A DNA stretch of 64,000 bases from Flectobacillus roseus (GTDB taxonomy: Bacteria > Bacteroidota > Bacteroidia > Cytophagales > Spirosomataceae), in assembly GCF_030056665.1 (NCBI RefSeq), contig NZ_JASHIG010000006.1, one strand, 5' to 3'. The translations under genes and the position numbers were made by a program. This document shows positions 1-9,900 of this stretch, piece by piece. The first letter of the stretch is position 1; every line of letters begins with the position of its first letter. The notes under the pieces are model-generated. The model was not told where the DNA came from. It ran no database searches and saw nothing but the letters and a program-made list of their open reading frames with translations.

Positions 1-24
1 CAGCCAGTTCATACGCAGTTAATG

Positions 25-540
25 TTAAATTGATGGTCGAGATTGAAGCGATAATAAATTTTGTTCGTTGGTTGTCAATGTATTAACGATGGCATATTGC
101 TTATTATTGGTAATAGCCAGTTCGTCTAACAAATCTACCATGTTTCGATAATGAGCTTGGTCGGTTGCCTTTATCACTACTGTGAAGCGCCTTCCAATTT
201 TAGTTTTGTAATTAAATAATATTTGTCGGATTCCTTTGTCTGAAAAATTAGTTGTTTTAAGAATTACATTAGGATCTGTTGGGATTCCTTGGTAATAATA
301 TACCTTATTTTCTTTGTCTAAAATCACCGTTAACGTTTCGCTTTCCCGAATATCAGAAGCATTATCTGTGGTTTTATCAGGCATACTCAACTGCATGGTA
401 ACAGGTTTCAATAAGGTAGTAGTCAACATAAAAAAGGTAATCAACAAAAAACCTAGGTCAACCATCGGTGTCATATCAACACGTGTAGATTGTCGGGAGC
501 GTCGCGAGCCCCCTTTGTCGGATGTAGAAATTTCAGCCAT
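25..540 (-). CDS. exbD: ExbD/TolR-type biopolymer transport protein
   Basis: This 171-residue inner-membrane protein looks like ExbD, which with ExbB forms the proton channel that energises TonB. It has a basic cytoplasmic start (residues 1-20), then the family signature with the conserved membrane aspartate, Asp28 in PMVDLGFLL, inside one transmembrane helix (about 25-46). The rest is a periplasmic domain. It is a little longer than the roughly 140 residues usual for ExbD. It lies 81 nt downstream of a BlaI-type repressor on the same strand, so the two may be cotranscribed. No exbB or tonB is inside the window; they may lie beyond the left edge. Family confidence is high, the partner system is unknown. 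Confidence 0.9.
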   Translation of the reverse strand: MAEISTSDKGGSRRSRQSTRVDMTPMVDLGFLLITFFMLTTTLLKPVTMQLSMPDKTTDNASDIRESETLTVILDKENKVYYYQGIPTDPNVILKTTNFSDKGIRQILFNYKTKIGRRFTVVIKATDQAHYRNMVDLLDELAITNNKQYAIVNTLTTNEQNLLSLQSRPSI

Positions 541-621
541 AGCAATGTTTTGGTTATCAGGTTTCGACTATTATGCTGCTCGCTTAAAGCCGAAACCATT
601 GTGTTGTGATAATCTCAACTC

Positions 622-996
622 CTATTTTTTCATGCTATTAATCAAATTCAAAATCTCATCAGCTTCTTTCACATCAATTTTTCCTTTTTTAGAAAAGAAA
701 GAAAACAAACTTGAAAACGAATTTTCGAAATAGCCTTCAACCAGTTTTTCGGTTGCAAACGTACTGTATTGTTCTTTGCTCACGACAGGAAAATACTCAT
801 GTGACTTGCCATAGGCCTTATGGCTCACAAATCCTTTTTCCTGAAGAATTCTAACAATTGTTGAAACGGTATTATAAGCAGGTTTGGGCTCTGGTAGATA
901 GTCTAGAATATCTTTCACAAAGCCTTTTTCGATTTGCCAAAGCACCTGCATGATCTGCTCTTCGGCACGAGTTAACTCTTTGTCTATTTCTTGCAT
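622..996 (-). CDS. BlaI/MecI/CopY-family transcriptional repressor
   Basis: This 124-residue protein matches the BlaI/MecI/CopY (penicillinase repressor) family: an N-terminal winged helix (about residues 8-75, with LTRAEEQIMQVLW and YNTVSTIVRILQEKGFV) and a C-terminal helical dimerisation and cleavage region. In Bacteroidota such repressors are usually paired with an M56 (BlaR1/MecR1-like) membrane peptidase, often carrying a TonB-like tail. No M56 gene is visible here; the next gene downstream is exbD. Family members typically regulate themselves and their neighbours. A TGTA-rich stretch at 999-1018, just upstream of the start, could be an operator but is not a clear palindrome. The regulated process is not evident. 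Confidence 0.88.
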   Translation of the reverse strand: MQEIDKELTRAEEQIMQVLWQIEKGFVKDILDYLPEPKPAYNTVSTIVRILQEKGFVSHKAYGKSHEYFPVVSKEQYSTFATEKLVEGYFENSFSSLFSFFSKKGKIDVKEADEILNLINSMKK

Positions 997-1300
997 AATT
1001 GTAGTTTATAAGTTGTATGCAAAATCAAATTAGCATTCTGGAAACGAGCAAATTGATATAGAGCCACCAAAGGCTCATAGCTGATACCCGCCTGCCAAAA
1101 GATATTTTCTTTTTGCTTTATGACTTATAATTAGATACCTGTTGTTTGAGTACTCATGTTTTAATGAGCTGAAGTTAAAACTAAAATTTTAGTTAAACAA
1201 CTATTTGATTAGTTTTTTTTTCAAAAAAGAAGAAAGAATAGGAAATTAGGAATGAAATGGTGGTTGTTTTTAGTAGGTAATCTTAGAACGGTCCAAATAG

Positions 1301-1363
1301 AAATAAAAGGAAGTTATTAGTTAACAGTATATCAGTTATTAGAATAGACTTATCATCAGAAGA
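1301..1363 (+). repeat. Solo arm of the 345-bp composite repeat
   Basis: This stretch contains GTTATTAGTTAACAGTATAT followed by CAGTTATTAGAATA and ATCAGAAG. It is nearly identical, base for base, to the left arm of the composite element at 24531-24597. No matching inverted arm is seen nearby, so it is a solo or decayed copy. Confidence 0.8.
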
Positions 1364-1418
1364 GAATAATCAATTTGTAGTGTAGCTCTATTCTGTTTCT
1401 TATCTTTTAAAAAATTGT

Positions 1419-1445
1419 ATAGTCCGATACTAGGTATCGGACTAT
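1419..1445 (-). terminator. Probable dnaX terminator
   Basis: ATAGTCCGATAC and GTATCGGACTAT form a perfect 12-bp stem with a three-base loop. Read on the minus strand it is followed a few bases later by a run of six T. It lies about 80 nt past the dnaX stop. Confidence 0.7.
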
Positions 1446-1454
1446 CGTTTGTTT

Positions 1455-1515
1455 CAGTTTCTAAACTGTTTAAAAAAATTAGTCCAAGACTAAGCCTTGA
1501 ACTAGTAATTTTTTG
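1455..1515. repeat. Short dispersed repeat, copy 1 (CAGTTT..AGTCCAAGACTAAG)
   Basis: The order CAGTTTC, AAACTGTT, an A-run, AGTCCAAGACTAAG, CTTGAACTAGTA recurs almost unchanged at 38044-38093. It is partly self-complementary (TAGTCCAAG with CTTGAACTA), so it may fold as RNA. Its nature is unknown. Confidence 0.7.
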
Positions 1516-1524
1516 TATTAATCC

Positions 1525-3300
1525 TTAATAATCATAATCTAAACCTAAAGCATTTCTCAAATCGTTGAGTGCAGGGTTCTTATTGGCTAGAAACTTAAAC
1601 TTTTCGGCTTGGGTATAAATCATAGGTTTCTCCTCCTCTTTCAAAATCGATACCTCAATATGAATCGTACTATTTTGCATGGCTTTACGCAAATGCGTAA
1701 GTACTTCTGTACGCAATGCCGTGGTCAATAGTTCTACTTGAATTTCGTTATCAACAGCCAAATGGATTGTGGTTCCTTCTAGCGTAAAATCCCTATTAAG
1801 AATTACAAACTCGCTGAAGCGTTCACGAGATTCGAGCCATTTCACGAATGAATCCCATTGTACTTTGAGTTGTTCTTTGGTAAAAGTTTTATTTTGAACA
1901 ACCAGCTTTTCTTCTAATACAGGCATGGGCGCCGAAGATACTTTAGGCGTTTCTCCAACGGGTTTTCCTAGATTAGCAGTACTTTTTAGTCCCCCAAGAT
2001 TTACTTTTGGAATAGCACCTACAGGTGCAGGATTAGTCGAAACAGAACCAGCCGAAGCATTATTTGTTTGAGAAGGCACAGCGCTAGGTCCCTGAGACGT
2101 GGCCGTTGGCGCACTGATAGGCTGCTGAACTACAGCAGGACTATCGGTACTAGGCTTTCCCGCAGCCCCACCCTCCACAGCAGGGAGTGCACTCAAATTG
2201 AGCACATGCGGAATATGTGCCAACTTAAGCAAAGTGATTTCTACGTGCAATTTTTGGTTTTTGGCCGATTTGTAGTTCAGGTCGCATTGAGAACCGATAC
2301 TCAATCCTGATGCCAAAAACGAAAAGTTTGCTTTAGCTGACTGCTCCAGATATTTTTGCTGAACACTCTCTGAAACCTGTAATAATTTTACCGTTACAGG
2401 ATCTTTACAAACCAATAAGTTGCGGAAATGCTCCAACAAGCCCACCACAAATTGATGTCCATCAAATCCCTTTTTCAATATTTCGTCAAAAAGTAGATAA
2501 GCCTCCGCTACCTTCGACTCCATGAGGGCGTCGGTCATTTTGAAGTAATAATCATAATCCAAAATGTGTAAGTTTTCTAACACTTCGGCATAGTGCAAAG
2601 TATTGTCCTTAGAAAAAGTCACATTAAGGTCGAACATCGAAAGCGCATCACGCAAACCACCATCGGCTTTTTGTGAAATCAACTCGAGGGCACTCCATTC
2701 GGCAATGATCCCTTCTTTGGCCGCAATATTGGCCAGATGTTGCGTCATATCCCCGATTTGAATACGATTAAAGTCAAAAATTTGGCATCTCGATAAAATC
2801 GTTGGGAGGATTTTATGCTTTTCGGTCGTTGCCAAAATAAAAATAGCATACGCAGGTGGCTCCTCAAGGGTTTTCAGAAAAGCATTGAAGGCACTTGTCG
2901 ACAGCATGTGCACCTCATCGATGATATAAATTTTATATCGTCCAGACTGAGGTGGATAGCGCACTTGGTCGATTAGATTACGAATATCATCGACTGAGTT
3001 ATTTGAAGCCGCATCTAGTTCATGAATATTGAAAGATGCGTTATTTTGAAAGCTTTTACACGATTCACACTCGCCACAAGCCTCCGCTTCATGCGTAAGA
3101 TTCTGACAGTTAATAGTTTTTGCAAGAATTCTTGCACAAGTAGTTTTACCAACACCACGTGGTCCACAAAACAAAAAAGCCTGAGCCAAGTGGTTGGTTC
3201 GGATAGCATTTTTGAGAGTAGTTGTAATATGAGATTGACCCACTACGGAATCAAACAAAGCAGGGCGATATTTCCGAGCCGAGACTACGAAGTTTTCCAT
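1525..3300 (-). CDS. dnaX: DNA polymerase III subunit gamma/tau
   Basis: DnaX is the motor ATPase of the clamp loader of the replicative polymerase. The 591-residue protein has the AAA+ domain at the N terminus: Walker A GPRGVGKT at 46-53, a zinc module with Cys65, Cys75, Cys78 and Cys81, and Walker B ending in DEVH (128-131). The collar region runs to about residue 360. A Pro/Ala/Ser/Thr-rich linker follows (about 372-470), then a C-terminal domain of tau type that should contact the polymerase. The E. coli slippery heptamer A-AAA-AAG was not found in frame in the linker, so only the full-length product is expected. It appears to be a monocistronic gene with its own terminator. Confidence 0.97.
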   Translation of the reverse strand: MENFVVSARKYRPALFDSVVGQSHITTTLKNAIRTNHLAQAFLFCGPRGVGKTTCARILAKTINCQNLTHEAEACGECESCKSFQNNASFNIHELDAASNNSVDDIRNLIDQVRYPPQSGRYKIYIIDEVHMLSTSAFNAFLKTLEEPPAYAIFILATTEKHKILPTILSRCQIFDFNRIQIGDMTQHLANIAAKEGIIAEWSALELISQKADGGLRDALSMFDLNVTFSKDNTLHYAEVLENLHILDYDYYFKMTDALMESKVAEAYLLFDEILKKGFDGHQFVVGLLEHFRNLLVCKDPVTVKLLQVSESVQQKYLEQSAKANFSFLASGLSIGSQCDLNYKSAKNQKLHVEITLLKLAHIPHVLNLSALPAVEGGAAGKPSTDSPAVVQQPISAPTATSQGPSAVPSQTNNASAGSVSTNPAPVGAIPKVNLGGLKSTANLGKPVGETPKVSSAPMPVLEEKLVVQNKTFTKEQLKVQWDSFVKWLESRERFSEFVILNRDFTLEGTTIHLAVDNEIQVELLTTALRTEVLTHLRKAMQNSTIHIEVSILKEEEKPMIYTQAEKFKFLANKNPALNDLRNALGLDYDY

Positions 3301-3679
3301 AGATGCAAGTTAGGAATTGTAAGACGATTTGACAAACTAGGGAATCAAAAACATGAGTCATCTTTAATTGAGTGAACCGTGATCGAGTGCATGAGTGATT
3401 ATTCTAATTTTACTTGTAGAGACGTAATACTTTACGTCTGGAGCCTAGTTATTTTTTGTCTTGCAGGATTAAAAAAGGCGTTCGAAAAGCTAATTTCGAG
3501 CGCCTTTTTTAAAATTTATAGAATCATCCTAATTTCAAGATAATTCATGGTCGATATTAAGTAATCGTGCGTTTTTTATTTTAGGGATATGGCAAAAGGC
3601 GCAAGGCAAAGAGTGTTAAAATGTTTCTTTATAATAGATACATTTTTGCCGAATGCCCAATGCCGAAAGCCTTAAATGC
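3301..3679. other. 379-bp intergenic region between dnaX and proA
   Basis: No gene is seen. The region contains a small GACGTAA/TTACGTC hairpin (3421-3438), a strong terminator (3471-3510) and copy A of the four-copy inverted-repeat element (about 3556-3682), which runs into the proA stop codon. Confidence 0.7.
3471..3510. terminator. Strong hairpin, probable proA terminator (bidirectional)
   Basis: AAAAAAGGCGTTCGAAA and TTTCGAGCGCCTTTTTT form a 17-bp stem with one mismatch and a six-base loop. The A-run and T-run flanks allow termination in either direction. On the minus strand it would stop transcripts leaving proA after reading through repeat copy A. Confidence 0.8.
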
Positions 3680-3682
3680 TTA
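3556..3682. repeat. Four-copy inverted-repeat element, copy A
   Basis: It begins with AAGTAATCGTGC, then TTTTATTTTAGGGA, GGCGCAAGGCAAAGAGTG, TTAAAATGTTT, GCCGAAAGCC and CTTAAATGCTTACC. The same modules in the same order occur at about 19438-19610, 26324-26470 and 52066-52243. In this copy the right end contains the proA stop codon (TTA at 3680-3682). The central part is shorter and the right arm more decayed than in the other copies. Confidence 0.75.
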
Positions 3683-4951
3683 CCATCTTACTTGACCATC
3701 ACCTTCTACAATCCATTTTTCAGTCACAAGCTTCTCAAGTGCAAATGGGCCTCTGGCATGGAGTTTTTGAGTTGAAATACCAATTTCGGCTCCTAATCCA
3801 AACTGTCCTCCATCGGTGAAGCGTGTTGAAGCGTTAGTATATACTGCCGCTGCATCTACTTCCTGTACAAATCGCTTACAAAGGTCGGTATCTTTTGAAA
3901 GAATTGCCTCCGAGTGACGTGAAGAGTATTTACTAATATGGTCTAATGCCTCTTCTAAGCCTGAAACGACTTTGATAGAACATTTATAGTCTAAAAATTC
4001 ACGGCCAAAATCTGCTTCTGTTGCTTCTTGTAAAGATTTAAAACCTGCTTCAGCTAAGATTTTATAAGCTATGCTATCAGCAAAAACTTCTACATTCCAT
4101 TTATTAAAACCTTCTATTAGGCTTGGCAAAAATGTTTCAGCTATCGCTTCATCTACCAACACGGTATCCAATGAGTTACATACCGAAGGACGAGATACTT
4201 TGGCATTAACTACTATTTCGGTTGCTTTGGCTAAATCAGCTGTTTTTTCCACATAGGTGTGACATACGCCAGCACCCGTTTCGATAGTTGGTACTAAAGA
4301 ATTTTGACGTACAAACTGAATCAATGACTCTGATCCACGAGGAATAATTAAATCGACAAATCGAGTAGCAGTCAATAGTTCTTTGACAAATGCACGGTCG
4401 GTTGGCAATAACGTAATAGCGTCTGTATTTACTCCAAATTCACGCAATACATCATGAATAAGACTTACCAAATAGGTATTGGTATCAAAAGCATCAGAGC
4501 CCCCACGCAACACCACGGCATTACCTGAGCGGATACAAAGTGCAGTTACATCAACGGTTACATTTGGACGGGATTCGAAAATCACCCCAACAACGCCCAT
4601 TGGCACTGCTATTTTTTTAATTTTTAAGCCATTTTGAAGTTCTTTTGACAAAAGTAATTCACCAGTAGGGTCGTTTAGATTAGCGACATCCTTCATACTT
4701 TCAGCCAAATCGGCAATACGTTTTTCGGTAAGCATCAAACGATCGTACTTGGGGTCTGCGGGGTCCATGCGTAACAAGTCTTTGGCATTTTCTGCAATAA
4801 TTTGCGTTGTATTGGCAACCAATACCTCTGCCAAACGATAGAGAATGTCCTTTTTTTGTTGGTCGCTAAGTCTTCGGATTTCTGCCGAAGCCGCATGCGT
4901 CTTGGCCAAAATTGGCACAATAGACGTTAGTTCGATGGTTTCAAGTTGCAT
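3680..4951 (-). CDS. proA: Glutamate-5-semialdehyde dehydrogenase (gamma-glutamyl phosphate reductase)
   Basis: ProA reduces gamma-glutamyl phosphate to glutamate semialdehyde with NADPH, the second step of proline synthesis in the cytoplasm. The 423-residue length is normal. The aldehyde-dehydrogenase fold is clear: the cofactor-binding region with VVGVIFESRPN (120-130) and RSGNAVVLRGG (141-151), and the catalytic cysteine Cys258 in KVSRPSVCNS. The kinase partner proB, often adjacent in other bacteria, is not next to it, so proline synthesis is encoded at more than one place. The stop codon lies in the end of a dispersed repeat (copy A), which seems not to disturb the C terminus (GDGQVRW). 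Confidence 0.97.
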   Translation of the reverse strand: MQLETIELTSIVPILAKTHAASAEIRRLSDQQKKDILYRLAEVLVANTTQIIAENAKDLLRMDPADPKYDRLMLTEKRIADLAESMKDVANLNDPTGELLLSKELQNGLKIKKIAVPMGVVGVIFESRPNVTVDVTALCIRSGNAVVLRGGSDAFDTNTYLVSLIHDVLREFGVNTDAITLLPTDRAFVKELLTATRFVDLIIPRGSESLIQFVRQNSLVPTIETGAGVCHTYVEKTADLAKATEIVVNAKVSRPSVCNSLDTVLVDEAIAETFLPSLIEGFNKWNVEVFADSIAYKILAEAGFKSLQEATEADFGREFLDYKCSIKVVSGLEEALDHISKYSSRHSEAILSKDTDLCKRFVQEVDAAAVYTNASTRFTDGGQFGLGAEIGISTQKLHARGPFALEKLVTEKWIVEGDGQVRW

Positions 4952-5100
4952 AAATTGGTTAACATTAATTTTAAATCAAATTTCGTAAAGATTTTCTAAA
5001 ACTCCTCTTAAAATCTAGAAATAAGCGAGTACCAACATCGTTAGACTAGTTTAGGAAGCATTCATAATCTCCTTTATTTTCAAGTGTTTTGTTCACTTCA

Positions 5101-5133
5101 TTGTAGTAATAGTCTCAACGTATAATATCTTTG
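5101..5133 (+). promoter_or_regulatory. Candidate promoter for the GT-C glycosyltransferase
   Basis: TATCTTTG at 5126-5133 is an exact match to the Bacteroidota -7 element TAnnTTTG, with TTG at 5101-5103 as a possible -33 element (22-nt spacing, near the preferred 19-21). It implies a leader of about 95 nt. Confidence 0.5.
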
Positions 5134-5234
5134 TAATTCGTAAATCTTTATATCAGTACGATATATTTGGGAGCAAGAGTCTTCCACTTTAGAACCAAGT
5201 AATTCGTAGGATCAGTCTATATACTTACACTTTT

Positions 5235-6863
5235 ATGCTAAAAAATCATACGACTCTAAGTAAGTCTATTATCGCTTTATCAAGTCTTATTTTTATCTTT
5301 TTAGGACTCTACAAGTTGCAGTATTTCGGATTGGAATACGACGAAACACTATTCATTAATGCCTCACTCGGTGACCTTGATGGAGAGACCTTTGTGATCT
5401 ATAAGATTAAAGATTGGGTGGTGCTTTGTTACCTCTATATTGGTGCGTTGAAAGCATGGATTTATATGCCAATATTTAAGATTTTTGGCGTAAACGTACT
5501 AAGTGTTAGGCTTCCAATGCTTTTATTAGCCTGTGTCAATTTATGGCTTAGTTATAAAATTACGGCAAAGTATTTCAACAAAAGTATCGCTCTTGCCACA
5601 CTATTGGTACTGTCTCTCGATTTAACCTTTCTGACGCTACAAAGATTTGATAAAGGTCCTTCTTGTATCGAAATGTTTATCAAGCTGATCATCTTACTAT
5701 GGTTAACGTATCCGAACAGTCATTGGTTTCGCTACGGCCTGACGGTATTTTTCTTGATGTTTGTTGGGGTCTATAATAAATTTAATTTTATCTGGTTTAC
5801 CAACGCCGTGTTCGGGGTGTATGCTCTCCAGCAACTTCCGAGTGTTATGCCTATCTTAAAAAAGTTAGACTTCAAAAGTCTGTTTCAATCTAACTTTTTC
5901 CGTTATAGTGCAGGATATATGGTATTTGTTTTTCTTTTTTTATTTACCTTAAAACAACTTCATATCGATGGTCAAGGAGGAGGATTGACACTCAGTTTTT
6001 TAAAAGAACGGCTAATATTTTGTTTCAAAGAAACCAAGTATTTGCTTTTACAAAACAGTATTTTCAAGGTTTTTGGCTGGAGTATCGCAGGAGTTCTTTC
6101 TTCTACAATCATGAACCTTGTTATTCTCAGCTGTGTGCTGATTAATGTTTGGTTGTATTTGAAAGGACATATATCCTTTCATTCTTCACATACTCAAGCC
6201 CTTTTGTTGATATTATTGATTTTTCTGCAATATATTATTACCTCCGCTGCCACTCACGTTTGGCATAGTTTTGTAATGTACCCTATGCTTCCTATCGTCA
6301 TACTTAGTAGCTTTTATGAATTGGGGAAATACGTAGGTGGATTAGTCCCCTTTGTTGGAATCACAACCCTTGCTACGGGTTGGAATATTTTCACGAATGT
6401 GCTTTTTTTCCAAAATATCAATCATGAAAGCTGCGTTACTGAAATTTTTATTCCTGAAATCAATCAATTGATTGAATATGTTGCTCAAGACGAGCATCGC
6501 TTGGTTATCTCTACAGATTGGGGTACACATACCCAGCTATTGGGTGTTGACAACAAAAGAAATACGTTTTCAGAGCCTTATCGACTGTTTCCATATCCTT
6601 CTGAACTCTCGAAATGGTGGGTCAAAAATCAAAAGTTTTTCAATGATACCAAACCTGTGATTATTGTGCAAGCCATAGCAACAGATATTGCTAAAAAAAC
6701 ACGTTATGACTATAATGTGACTATGGAAGAGAAAAAAACGGAAGATTTTCTACATTATTTAGAGCAAAAAGGAGTCAAGATTTGGCCTACGAAGCTTATC
6801 AAAAACTCCTGTGGAGATAGATTGTTTCAGATTTATGAAGCGAGAGTTCCTAAGGATATTTAA
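5235..6863 (+). CDS. GT-C type membrane glycosyltransferase (ArnT/PMT-like, GT39)
   Basis: This 542-residue polytopic protein resembles the ArnT/PMT-like family that moves sugars from polyprenyl-phosphate donors to acceptors on the outer face of the inner membrane. After a first membrane helix it has the acidic loop motif GLEYDETLF (about residues 31-39), where such enzymes carry the catalytic Asp/Glu. About ten more hydrophobic segments follow to around residue 395, then a soluble tail of about 150 residues. It stands alone, with no glycan cluster beside it, and converges on the next gene across a perfect 30-bp terminator. Substrate cannot be told. Confidence is good for the superfamily, low for the acceptor. 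Confidence 0.75.
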   Translation: MLKNHTTLSKSIIALSSLIFIFLGLYKLQYFGLEYDETLFINASLGDLDGETFVIYKIKDWVVLCYLYIGALKAWIYMPIFKIFGVNVLSVRLPMLLLACVNLWLSYKITAKYFNKSIALATLLVLSLDLTFLTLQRFDKGPSCIEMFIKLIILLWLTYPNSHWFRYGLTVFFLMFVGVYNKFNFIWFTNAVFGVYALQQLPSVMPILKKLDFKSLFQSNFFRYSAGYMVFVFLFLFTLKQLHIDGQGGGLTLSFLKERLIFCFKETKYLLLQNSIFKVFGWSIAGVLSSTIMNLVILSCVLINVWLYLKGHISFHSSHTQALLLILLIFLQYIITSAATHVWHSFVMYPMLPIVILSSFYELGKYVGGLVPFVGITTLATGWNIFTNVLFFQNINHESCVTEIFIPEINQLIEYVAQDEHRLVISTDWGTHTQLLGVDNKRNTFSEPYRLFPYPSELSKWWVKNQKFFNDTKPVIIVQAIATDIAKKTRYDYNVTMEEKKTEDFLHYLEQKGVKIWPTKLIKNSCGDRLFQIYEARVPKDI

Positions 6864-6865
6864 GT

Positions 6866-6926
6866 AATAAAGGGCATAAAAAAGGGACTTCAATCAGATT
6901 GAAGTCCCTTTTTTATGCCCTTTATT
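6866..6926. terminator. Bidirectional terminator, perfect 30-bp hairpin
   Basis: AATAAAGGGCATAAAAAAGG continuing to CAATC at 6895 is perfectly complementary to 6897-6926. The one-base centre means the real loop opens by a few pairs. It lies exactly between two convergent genes, with A- and T-runs on both sides, and will terminate both. Confidence 0.92.
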
Positions 6927-6928
6927 TA

Positions 6929-9900
6929 CTAGAAATCATACCCTAAGGTCAGATACGAAATTGGTGCTTTTACCTCTTTGTTTTCTAAGCCCCAGCCAAT
7001 ATCAAACTTCACAAAGTATCCCAAAATCGTAGTTCGTGCTCCGATACCATAGCCCACTAAGAACGGACTACGGAAGTCGGTAATAGTTGCTCTAAATGGG
7101 ATGTTTTCACCATTAGCGATTTGGGCAGGCGTAAGGTTTGGTAATACATACGTATTAAAAGCATTTCTACGAGAAAAAGGACCAACTCCTGTCCAAGCAG
7201 TACCCACATCGGTAAAGCCTGTTAGCTGTAAATTTTTAAAGAAATTAGAATAGATTGGTCCCGAATACAAGTATTTCGCAATTGGGAAACGAACCTCTGC
7301 ATTCAAAGCCATAAAGCTATTTCCTGCAATTTTGTTCATATTAAAACCTCTCAGAGGCGTTGCGTAATCGAGGAAGAATAAATCTTTTTCGATAGTACTT
7401 GAATTAAATGGATTGTTTTTATTGTTGGTAGCCTCATAGGTACGACCAATCCAGTTGTCAGCACCACCCATGACTGTTGCCTTTGGCGCATTTCCAAAAG
7501 AATGCCCTCCTGCTCCACGAAATGCCAAAATCGTTCCTTTGCCAAGGCGGATATAATGACGAATATCTACATTGATTTTTTCAAAACCATCAGAAGCCGA
7601 CGTTACACCTGTGTAATGATCATAACGAACTTTGAAACGTGTTCCTTCTAATTGATTCAACCCATGACTAATCGTGTTATCATACACATACTCAGCTCTG
7701 GCGCCTACATAATCCGCATTGATTGTTGGTAAATATGGCGCAATCACACTTGTGTTTAGGTCAAACTCATAATAGCGCGTCGTAATAAAGTTAGTCGATA
7801 TCGATACTCTAGAGTTGGTATTGATTGGGTATGCAGCACTAAAAGTGACTTTATTTAAACGATATTTGGTATCCTGAACTTCACCATCGTCGCTGGTAGT
7901 TCTTCTATCGAATCTTACTGAGTAATCTATTTTCTGTGCCAAGTAAGAATATTCTGCCCACAAATCTGAATTTTTTAGATTTGGGGTTAAGAACAACCCT
8001 GTTTTCAACAAATGATTTTCCAACAAATCATTCATCTTTAGGTTGGCATTCAATCCAAATCCTCTTTGTGGTAGTGGGTCAACGACAAAATCAGTTTCTG
8101 TACCATTTACCACAAAAGCATTATTGTAGTCGGTAGGTCCTTTGATTTTTATGTTATCTTTTCTGGCCTGTTTTGATGACAAAATCCGTTCAGTACGAGT
8201 TTTTCTATCATTCTTCTTGTCGGCTGTATTAGAAGCAGGCGCTTTGGCTGTTGCATTATCATCAAACTGATAATTATCCGTATCTATTTCGCCAGGTAAA
8301 AGTTTGATACTTGGCTGACTTGAATTTTCTTTCGGTGTTTCTGTCGGTTTGGTTGCGTTATTATTAGGCTTTACTGCATTTACAATTGGTGCACCAAACA
8401 GCCTGACGTTACGATTGGTAAATGGAATATTGGACTTAATTCCCAAATCAGCATTTTTCTGATAAGCGATTATATCTTGATTATTATCGATAAAGCGATA
8501 CACCAAGCTATTACTTGACAAAGCATAATCAAAACTTATAATATCAGTACGGAAAGTACTAACTAAATTAGGCTCATTTTCTCCTGCAATCAATTTATAG
8601 ATGTTACGAATACCTTTTTCATCACTCAGAAAATATATCGTATTGCCATCGGCAACTACTGGGTGAGAGATATTACCTAATGAATCAACAAGTACCTTTA
8701 CAGTCTCAGCTTTAGGTTTTCCTTCATGCAAAAACAACTTGAAAGGATTTGTAACAGACTTATGCGTACCTTTATCTACCTCCAATGAGTCCTTCAAACG
8801 ATTGGATACAAATACGACTTTTCCTGCACTTCCAACAAATTGAGGATTCAAATCGTCATACAGGTCATTGGTCAATTGGCTAACTGAAGAACGGGCTACA
8901 TCTAGCAAAAATAAGTCATTCTGCCCTTTACTTTCGGCACTAAACACGATTTGAGTTCCAGCATCCGAAATATCAAAATCACTGATTTGGGCAAAATTCT
9001 TTAAGACTCTTTTGGTTTGTAATTTACCTGATAAATCTTTTTCACTAATGTCCGAAAACAAATACAACACCATGTCTCCACGGTCTTCAAAAATTACCGC
9101 CAACGAACCACCTTTTGTCCAAGATACTAATGGCAAAGTATGGTCAATCGACTGGTTGAGTGTTTTGAAGCCACTTGACAGGATGGTTTCGGTACGTTTT
9201 GTTTTGAGGTTAACCACCTCCACACTCGAACGACCCAAATCATTGCGGGTCAAAGCCAAAAAGTTACCGTCTGGACTGATTTTAAATTGATTAAGGCGAT
9301 TGGGAGCATTCAGCGCTTGTTGTCCTATCTTGAAGTCATACTGTGGAAGCGTATAATTGGCGATTGTAGCTTCGGCGTTACTCGTATAAAACTCTCTCCA
9401 TTCTTTAAGAAATCTAGAAAAAGGCATTCCTAGGGTACTCGAAATAGAGGTTTGTTCATTACGAATAATACGAGTAAGGTTGAGAATATTAGAGATATTT
9501 TCACGCCCATAGCGCTCTGCAATGTAGTTCCAAACCGATTGACCAATCAAGCCAGCTTCACGCCCAGCAGTTTGGTTAGGGCGTTTGATAAACTTATTGA
9601 TAATGGCGTCGCTCATGTACGAGTCCAACTCGGTACTCCAACCCTCAGCAATATATTGAGAAATACCTGAAATAAACCACTCTGGTACGCTCAACAACAA
9701 GGAGTTTTGCAAAGATTCTTTGATACTTCCACCATACAACATATCATGGATAAACACCCTTGAAATCTCACGAGTGAGTTCTTTTCTAAACATAGTTGCA
9801 CTTCCCGAATACGCTATTTCGATACGAGATTTTGCCAAATTCTCTTCACGAATCTCTTTTTCGCTAGACAAGCTCAATCCCACATTACTTTGATTAAGGT

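Larger units (their letters stand above)
997..1524. other. 528-bp intergenic region with repeats and a terminator
   Basis: I find no convincing gene between the BlaI-type repressor and dnaX. The stretch holds a solo copy of a dispersed repeat arm (1301-1363), a 12-bp perfect hairpin that is probably the dnaX terminator (1419-1445), and one copy of a short repeat containing AGTCCAAGACTAAG (1455-1515). The rest is AT-rich and unremarkable. Confidence 0.7.

Noticed and set aside
1900..2160. Programmed -1 frameshift in dnaX giving a short gamma form
   Set aside because: The linker region was read for the A-AAA-AAG heptamer. The closest stretch codes LKS as CTA AAA AGT and lacks the required frame and run.
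2068..2310. Open frames antisense to dnaX and similar frames opposite other genes
   Set aside because: They lie fully within well-supported genes on the other strand and have no motifs; shadows of real coding sequence.
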